From Lutibacter sp. (lineage in GTDB: Bacteria > Bacteroidota > Bacteroidia > Flavobacteriales > Flavobacteriaceae), in assembly GCA_021647265.1 (NCBI GenBank), contig JAKIVA010000031.1, positions 1 to 36,135 of the forward strand: DNA of 36,135 bases. Reading direction: 5' to 3'. Numbering within the stretch: the stretch's first letter is position 1; each line of letters begins with the position of its first letter. The position numbers were made by a program, and so were the translations under genes. The notes under the pieces were generated by a model that saw nothing but the letters and a program-made list of their open reading frames with translations, did no database searches and was not told where the DNA came from. This document shows positions 33,115-36,135 of this stretch, in pieces.

Positions 33115-33681
33115 TTAATACATTTTATTATTCTCAAAAACATCTGCATTTTTAAACAAAGGTTGCTGTTTATCTTTTGCAGAGATTATAAGCTTATTTG
33201 CTGGTAATTTCCAATCAATTCCTAAAAAATTATCATTGTAAATAATTCCTCTTTCTGTTTCCCTATTGTAATAATTATCTACTTTATATGTAAAAATAGC
33301 CTCATTACTTAACACCACGTATCCGTGTGCAAATCCTTTTGGTATAAATAGCTGATATTTATTTTCCTCACTAATTTCAACGGCAATATGTTTCCCATAA
33401 GTGGGTGATTTTTTTCTAATATCTACAACAATATCCAATACGCTTCCTTTTACAACCCTTACCAATTTAGCTTGTGCAAAAGGTGGTAATTGATAGTGTA
33501 ACCCTCTCAACACTCCTTTTGTTGATTTAGCTTCATTGTCTTGGCAAAAATTTACTGAATAGCCTATAAAATTTTCAAATTCATCTTTTTTAAACGATTC
33601 AAAAAAGTAGCCTCTTTCATCGTTAAAAACAGTTGGTTTGCACAAAACCACATCGGGTATTTCAGTTTTTATAAATTTCAT
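33115..33681 (-). CDS. rmlC: dTDP-4-dehydrorhamnose 3,5-epimerase
   Basis: A 188-residue cupin epimerase. DERGYFFESFKKDEF near residue 21, VLRGLHYQLPPFAQAKLVR with the catalytic-type His62, and LFIPKGFAHGYVVLS are standard RmlC motifs. It converts dTDP-4-keto-6-deoxyglucose to dTDP-4-keto-L-rhamnose. Length is usual. It abuts rmlD and is separated from rmlA by 361 bases that contain a broken gene. Confidence 0.95.
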   Translation of the reverse strand: MKFIKTEIPDVVLCKPTVFNDERGYFFESFKKDEFENFIGYSVNFCQDNEAKSTKGVLRGLHYQLPPFAQAKLVRVVKGSVLDIVVDIRKKSPTYGKHIAVEISEENKYQLFIPKGFAHGYVVLSNEAIFTYKVDNYYNRETERGIIYNDNFLGIDWKLPANKLIISAKDKQQPLFKNADVFENNKMY

Positions 33682-33720
33682 TAATTAAGTTTAAAGGAGA
33701 AAGTACAACGTTTAAAAAGT

Positions 33721-34017
33721 TCATTTTATCATTTTTTGGAGGTTTTTTGAATGTATTGAACCTAAAATATTCATGAATTCTTTTGATGCTGCTTTTAAAA
33801 TACCCCAATTATTAGTTCCATCCTATATTTCAATTATAATTCTAATCCAATAATTTGTTTCTCTCATTTCTTTTAAAGCAATTCCAACTTTATTAAAAAA
33901 ATCAGCTTTTGAAACTGCTCCTTGAGCTTCTTTATAATTTGTACCAACGGATGTTGCCGATTTTAGAAGTTGATACGCTATTACATTATACTCCTTCGAG
34001 GTCGGTAAATTTCTAAC
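33721..34017 (-). pseudogene. Remnant of a four-helix-bundle protein (23S rRNA IVP family)
   Basis: Between rmlA and rmlC the minus strand encodes VRNLPTSKEYNVIAYQLLKS, then SATSVGTNYKEAQGAVSKAD and KVGIALKEMRETNYWIR, the core of the small four-helix-bundle family often found inside flavobacterial sugar loci. The N-terminal helix and start codon are missing (a TAG lies just upstream, in frame). A TAG at 33825-33823 interrupts the last helix, after which WGILKAASKEFMNILGSIHS continues in the same frame. So it is truncated at the front and has an internal stop; the product is probably not made. Confidence 0.72.
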
Positions 34018-34042
34018 TTCTTTCTACTTTCTCCTTTACATC

Positions 34043-34924
34043 TTACTCTTTCACTTTAGCCAAATTTAACAAGTACTCCCCATATTCATTATTTTTATAT
34101 TCTTTAGCTAATTTTATTAATTGTTTCTCATTAATATATCCTTTTTCAAAGGCAATTTCTTCAATACAAGCTACTTTTAGTCCTTGCCTCTTTTCAATAG
34201 TTTGAATGAAATTTGATGCTTCTAATAATGAATCTTGCGTACCTGTATCTAACCAGGCAAAACCACGCCCCATCATTTTCATTTTTAACTTGTTTTGTTT
34301 TAAATAGGTTTGATTTACTGTTGTTATTTCCAACTCACCTCTTGCACTGGGTTTTATATTTTTGGCTATTTCAACTACACTATTAGGGTAAAAATAGAGA
34401 CCAACTACCGCGTAATCACTTTTGGGATGTATTGGTTTTTCTTCAATGCTAAGTACATTTCCATTTGTATCAAATTCAGCTACTCCATATCTTTTTGGAT
34501 CTTTAACATAATAACCAAAAATTGTAGCCTTTTGTTCATTTGTTACTGTTAAAACGGCATCATTTAATAGCCCTTCAAAACCTGCTCCATAAAAAATATT
34601 ATCTCCCAAAATTAAACAAACATCATCATTACCAATAAAATCTTCACCTAAAATAAACGCTTGTGCCAATCCGTCTGGTGACGGTTGTTCTTTATATGAA
34701 AACTGCATTCCCAATGCACTCCCATTACCTAATAATTTTTTAAAATTTGGCAAATCTTGTGGTGTAGAAATTATCAATACTTCTTTTATTCCTGAAAGCA
34801 TTAATACAGAAAGTGGATAGTAAATCATTGGTTTATCATAAATTGCCAATAATTGTTTTGAGGTTCCTTTGGTAATTGGATACAAACGAGTTCCTGTGCC
34901 TCCTGCTAAAATAATTCCTTTCAT
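34043..34924 (-). CDS. rmlA: Glucose-1-phosphate thymidylyltransferase
   Basis: A 293-residue nucleotidyltransferase making dTDP-glucose from glucose-1-phosphate and dTTP. LAGGTGTRLYPITKGTSKQL (6-25) is the nucleotide-binding signature, including Lys23. LGDNIFYG (106-113) carries a metal-binding Asp, and SIEEKP and GLYFYPNSVVE follow. Length is normal for the long RmlA type. It is the most upstream leftward gene seen and probably starts the rml transcript. Its promoter must lie in 34925-35330; I find no clear TTTG/TAnnTTTG pair. Confidence 0.95.
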   Translation of the reverse strand: MKGIILAGGTGTRLYPITKGTSKQLLAIYDKPMIYYPLSVLMLSGIKEVLIISTPQDLPNFKKLLGNGSALGMQFSYKEQPSPDGLAQAFILGEDFIGNDDVCLILGDNIFYGAGFEGLLNDAVLTVTNEQKATIFGYYVKDPKRYGVAEFDTNGNVLSIEEKPIHPKSDYAVVGLYFYPNSVVEIAKNIKPSARGELEITTVNQTYLKQNKLKMKMMGRGFAWLDTGTQDSLLEASNFIQTIEKRQGLKVACIEEIAFEKGYINEKQLIKLAKEYKNNEYGEYLLNLAKVKE

Positions 34925-35415
34925 TGATATCTGTTTTGACTAAACTTATTGGATAACACTATTACAACCAACAAATTGTATATACTGCGAAAATAATGAT
35001 TTATTATTTAATTTTTCTTTTTATACCAAACGATTAAAAAGTTATAATTTCTTTTTAGTATTCTAAGGAATCTTAACAGTTGCTATAAGCTAAAATTTTA
35101 AATTCTATTTAATTTGCAAGTCTGTTTCATCAAACATTTTAAGAAAGTCTCTCTTAAATTAATACTAAACCACTAATAATTAAGCATATATATAGCTTAA
35201 AATTTGCAATTCTGAAAAAAACATGTTATATTAAGCATCTGCCAAAACCTATTCGTTTAAAACTCCATGTAACTTTTTAGTGTTTAATTACACTATAACC
35301 AAAAGTATAATTTTATAAAAACCGCATAATTTTAAGTCTTTTCTTATGAAGACTTGGAGGTAATTTTGGAAGTTATTAATAACAATGATTGTATAACTTA
35401 AATAACAATAACACC
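34925..35415. other. Divergent intergenic region
   Basis: This very AT-rich stretch separates leftward rmlA from the rightward small gene at 35416 and must hold both promoters. The only structure I see is AAGTCTT (35334-35340) with AAGACTT (35349-35355), a seven-pair hairpin with an eight-base loop about 60 bases before the small gene. Confidence 0.5.
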
Positions 35416-35595
35416 ATGGAAAAATTAGATTTAAACAACATGAAGTTACCACTTTCTAAAAAACGATTTAGCAAATTGAGAAAAGCCATTAGAACGGGAC
35501 GTGTAAAATGGATGGAAATGTCAGAAGAATTAATGTATTCTTATCAAGATTTTTGGAAATCAGAGAAGTATAAAAACATGGAAAAAATAGATTAA
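35416..35595 (+). CDS. Small basic hypothetical protein (59 aa)
   Basis: A 59-residue protein starting MEKLDLNNMKLPLSKKRFSK, then LRKAIRTGRVKWMEMSEELM and ending in KNMEKID. I do not recognise a family. The ATG at 35416 is preferred over a TTG at 35389 because the intervening codons are an Asn-rich AT run. The middle is rich in Lys/Arg with aromatic residues (KW, YSYQDFW), and a short soluble nucleic-acid-binding protein is conceivable but unproven. It is transcribed away from the rml genes. A strong hairpin about 140 bases downstream probably ends its transcript. Confidence 0.6.
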   Translation: MEKLDLNNMKLPLSKKRFSKLRKAIRTGRVKWMEMSEELMYSYQDFWKSEKYKNMEKID

Positions 35596-35733
35596 TTGGT
35601 ATTTATCAAAAAACATTGAACTACAAAATAAATAGTATATCTAAATCTAAGGTGCTACTAATTTACATATACTAACAATTGATTTGCCTTCTGCATTTAA
35701 AAAATGTTCACAAATGTGTACACTCTAAAAACA

Positions 35734-35770
35734 AAAACCTCAACATTCTCTTTATGAGATTGTTTAGGTT
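35734..35770 (+). terminator. Hairpin, probable intrinsic terminator
   Basis: AAACCTCAACATTCTC and GAGATTGTTTAGGTTT pair at 14 of 16 positions around a TTTAT loop. A-rich sequence precedes it and a T-rich stretch follows, as in a bidirectional intrinsic terminator after the small gene. Confidence 0.5.
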
Positions 35771-35891
35771 TATTGTAATTGTTTTTATAAGAAACTTAAA
35801 TATTTATACTCCAAATTCTTTTCTTTCATAAGAAAATAAGGTTGCTTGTTTTGCTATGTAATATTTGTTACATTGCGATAAAACTTATAAA

Positions 35892-36135
35892 ATGAAAAAC
35901 AATTTACTACTACTTTTTATTACCCTTTTTATGTTTAGTTGTGACAACGATAATGATCCAACTAACAATGTATGCGAAAATAATTATGTTACAGATGCAA
36001 TTACTACTGCATTTTCTGTTGCAAATGGTTACGATGATTTAGCTGAATGGATGGATTTAGAAACTCACGAATATGAAATTCAAATTAATGAAAACGGTGA
36101 AATATGTACCGTAGGTTATCAAAATCCAAGCACAT
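35892..36135 (+). CDS. Putative lipoprotein, N-terminal part (cut by window edge)
   Basis: The visible 81 residues begin MKNNLLLLFITLFMFSCDND. This is a short positively charged start, a hydrophobic stretch and a lipobox ending in Cys17. The residues after the Cys are acidic and Asn-rich (DNDNDP), which in Bacteroidota often marks lipoproteins exported to the cell surface. The mature part (NNYVTDAITTAFSVANGYDD and later EIQINENGEICTVGYQ) is not a family I can name. Upstream, TGTAATATTTGTTACA (35862-35877) is an inverted repeat that may be an operator or part of the promoter. The gene continues past the window. Confidence 0.75.
   Translation, partial: MKNNLLLLFITLFMFSCDNDNDPTNNVCENNYVTDAITTAFSVANGYDDLAEWMDLETHEYEIQINENGEICTVGYQNPST

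Noticed and set aside
33880..33910. Apparent frameshift in the four-helix-bundle remnant
   Set aside because: A recount of the T-run (seven T on the coding strand) keeps the frame through DFFNKVGIALKE; only the missing N-terminus and the TAG at 33825-33823 remain as defects.
35858..35880. TAATATTTG before the lipoprotein gene as a -7 box
   Set aside because: It has three bases instead of two between TA and TTTG and no TTTG at the -33 spacing. I note only the inverted repeat there.
1..36135. tRNA or rRNA genes
   Set aside because: I saw no cloverleaf-like GC-rich segments or rRNA sequence in the intergenic stretches; all GC-richer patches are the palindromic repeats described.

Overview
The window is AT-rich and looks like the chromosome of a marine-type Flavobacteriaceae (Bacteroidota). 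Support comes from the protein families, from promoters of the Bacteroidota type (TTTG, 19 bases, TAnnTTTG), and from dense intergenic palindromes of the TGAGC/GTCGAAG kind. Almost everything is transcribed leftwards. It is a surface polysaccharide (O-antigen or capsule) locus interrupted by an array of repeat-flanked ATPase genes.

Left end (1-580): the 5' end of an IS3-type transposase orfA and its probable IS end, then an 82-bp tandem repeat. From 15914 down to 581 lies a tight 13-gene operon: flippase (Wzx), CatB-like O-acetyltransferase, polysaccharide pyruvyl transferase, three GT4 glycosyltransferases, EpsG-type polymerase, GT2, GT4, AsnB-type amidotransferase, second flippase, O-antigen ligase/polymerase and a last GT4. 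Most junctions overlap or are separated by a few bases.

Middle (16.2-25.5 kb): three kinds of AAA+ ATPase with a C-terminal DUF4143/PD-(D/E)XK-like domain (A, B, C) alternate with six direct copies of a ~300-bp structured repeat (R), in the order R1-A1-R2-B1-R3-C-R4-A2-R5-B2-R6. A-R-B is a recent, almost identical duplication at an offset of 5373 bp. Copy B1 carries a nonsense codon at position 5. A and B share a TATATTTG box exactly four bases before ATG, which suggests leaderless transcripts.

Right part (25.5-34.9 kb): nucleotide-sugar genes ugd, a wbpA/tviB-type dehydrogenase, rmlB, wbpB-like, rmlD, rmlC and rmlA. They are interspersed with 158-bp-class repeat arrays, a solo GIY-YIG nuclease gene and a broken four-helix-bundle gene. 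Together they should supply dTDP-L-rhamnose, UDP-glucuronate and an N-acetylhexosaminuronate for the glycosyltransferases on the left. AsnB may amidate a uronate, and the acetyl and pyruvyl transferases would decorate the repeat unit. The initiating sugar-phosphate transferase and Wza/Wzc export genes are not in this window.

Right end (after 35.4 kb): two rightward genes, a small basic protein and the start of a lipoprotein.

The most interesting signals are the R/ATPase array and a glycosyltransferase gene that contains a palindromic element and a 4 x 7-bp repeat able to shift its frame.
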